A DNA stretch of 64,000 nucleotides. Origin: an uncultured cyanobacterium (GTDB lineage: Bacteria > Cyanobacteriota > Cyanobacteriia > Cyanobacteriales > FACHB-T130). The position numbers and the translations under genes were made by a program. Where the stretch lies: positions 34,332-98,331 of the forward strand of contig CAKZHE010000098.1 of assembly GCA_936920195.1 (NCBI GenBank), in the 5' to 3' direction. Under the pieces are notes generated by a model. The model was not told the DNA's origin, ran no database searches, and was given only the letters and a program-made list of their open reading frames with translations. Below are positions 63,203 through 64,000 of this stretch, in pieces (the first letter of the stretch is position 1; each line of letters opens with the position of its first letter).

Positions 63203-63694
63203 ATGTTTAATGGCAAAACTTCCACCAATTCCATTGCTGAGGGCAATTGCCCTTGCCCCGCTTGTCGTCATGGCGAACTTTATGTGATGCCGTTGATGGA
63301 TGCCTTGGCTTGTACCTTTTGTCGTCATATTTTCGTTTCCGACGCGCAACGCCAGTTATTGACGATGGTAGATAGTTCCTCGCCGATGACTTGGCGCTGG
63401 AATGGGCGGGTTTGGCAAGATGCCAATCGGAATGGGATGCAGTTGGGTTGGGGTTTTGGCCTATTTGCTTTGATTTTAGTATTATTGCCGACGGGGTTGG
63501 TAAGTTTAGCTACCTACATTTTTCCACCTTTGCCGGGAAGTCGTCTGGCTTGGGTTCCGGTATTCTGGATTGGATTAACCTTTTTTTCCCATTTCGCCTT
63601 TGCCCTCAGTTTATTAATTGAGTATTATCAATTTCCCGTTTTGGCGTATTTGCAAGCAGTGGGGCGGAATTTAACCAGTCGAATTTTCTCTTAA
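63203..63694 (+). CDS. Hypothetical membrane protein with zinc ribbon
   Basis: A 163-residue protein: a zinc-ribbon-like N-terminus CPCPACRHGELYVMPLMDALACTFCRHIF (CxxC...CxxC at about residues 18-41), a basic/Trp segment, and two membrane helices (about 81-104 and 115-140). The C-terminus is short and basic. No family is assigned with confidence; such combinations occur in many cyanobacterial conserved hypotheticals. It may be a metal- or redox-sensitive membrane protein. Confidence 0.65.
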   Translation: MFNGKTSTNSIAEGNCPCPACRHGELYVMPLMDALACTFCRHIFVSDAQRQLLTMVDSSSPMTWRWNGRVWQDANRNGMQLGWGFGLFALILVLLPTGLVSLATYIFPPLPGSRLAWVPVFWIGLTFFSHFAFALSLLIEYYQFPVLAYLQAVGRNLTSRIFS

Positions 63695-63713
63695 CCTACC
63701 AAATCCGGAACTA

Positions 63714-64000
63714 TAGCGCGTCTCAATGAATCGATGCACTCCCGTAGGGGCAATCCCCCCGTGGTTGCCCCGATTTAAAAATCCCCCCGTGGTTGCCCCG
63801 ATTTAAAAATCCCCCCGTGGTTGCCCCGATTTAAAGGGGTAGGCACGGGGGCGCTACCTAGGCTGTTGACTCTGTGCCTTTTTAGGAGTTTTTTGCTCAT
63901 GCAGTTTCTGATCTGTTTACTCGTTTTTACTCGTTCCCAGGCTCTGCCTGGGAATGCCTATTGAGAGGCTCTGCCTCGGATGACAAAGCGAGGCAGAGCC
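63714..64000. mobile_element. Left half of a composite palindromic element, continues beyond window
   Basis: Starts TATAGCGCGTCTCAATGAATCG and then has three tandem units of CCCCCCGTGGTTGCCCCGAT (63749-63833), then GCGCTACCTAGGCTGTTGACTC, GTTCCCAGGCTCTGCCTGGG and GCCTCGGATGACAAAGCGAGG up to the edge. Order is the same as at 35296-35691. Confidence 0.85.

Overview
The window comes from a cyanobacterium, most likely a filamentous, motile one. The evidence is the very dense HIP1 octamer (GCGATCGC and one-base variants) inside and between genes, moderate GC, families that are mainly cyanobacterial (DUF2330, HpsE-like glycosyltransferases, cyanobacterial-length IspH, a lumenal-type pentapeptide protein, OvoA-derived EgtB), and intergenic space full of palindromic repeats and short tandem repeats. 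The only tRNA is a tRNA-Val(UAC). I see no rRNA, CRISPR array, prophage or complete insertion sequence.

Layout: 0-8.4 kb carries a Uma2 fragment cut by the window edge, a DUF2227 protein, tRNA-Val, a minus-strand operon of an RnfD/NqrB-like membrane protein followed by three tandem DUF2330 exported proteins, then ispH and an SGNH esterase. 8.6-12.1 kb has an internally deleted Uma2 gene, a GH133 glycogen debranching enzyme and an Rpn-type nuclease. 12.2-16.2 kb is a four-gene polysaccharide cluster (two HpsE-like glycosyltransferases, another GT2, a pyruvyl transferase). 16.5-20.0 kb is an ergothioneine locus, egtD - mscS - egtB, with the channel gene between the two enzymes. 20.5-23.7 kb holds glycogen phosphorylase and a structured intergenic region with a probable unannotated 24-residue membrane peptide gene. 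23.8-35.2 kb has an Rpn nuclease, avtA-rimM, a truncated Uma2, a glycosyltransferase, a ferredoxin-LivF pair, a hisS-hisG operon, small proteins and remnants of a DUF4160/DUF2442 pair. 35.3-40.6 kb has a 396-bp nested palindrome, a class D beta-lactamase homologue and a 1270-residue secreted beta-helix protein. 40.8-50.9 kb has a copper ATPase, a DUF5674 pair, two M16 proteases (one active-type, one inactive-type), a structured RNA beside purK, and a pentapeptide protein. 51-58.6 kb has a CapA-like protein, an amino-acid permease with a lipoprotein, gnd and a secreted Cys-rich protein. 58.6-63.7 kb has a GNAT/DUF1778 toxin-antitoxin pair and a nitrate/bicarbonate-type ABC transporter preceded by a c-di-AMP (ydaO) riboswitch.

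How the genes work together: central-carbon genes (debranching enzyme, phosphorylase, gnd) are scattered, not in one operon. The clearest functional groups are the ergothioneine genes, the surface polysaccharide cluster, the hisS-hisG pair, the M16 pair and the riboswitch-controlled transporter. Nuclease-like Uma2/Rpn genes, toxin-antitoxin remnants and palindromic repeats suggest continuing small-scale rearrangement.

The items most worth following up are the c-di-AMP riboswitch on the NrtABD-like operon, the mini-gene at 23.5-23.7 kb with a full-length Shine-Dalgarno sequence and its own terminator, the structured RNA between purK and the M16 gene, the egtD-mscS-egtB arrangement, the layered palindrome at 35.3-35.7 kb, and a repeated sigma70-type promoter module at 34.6-36.7 kb.
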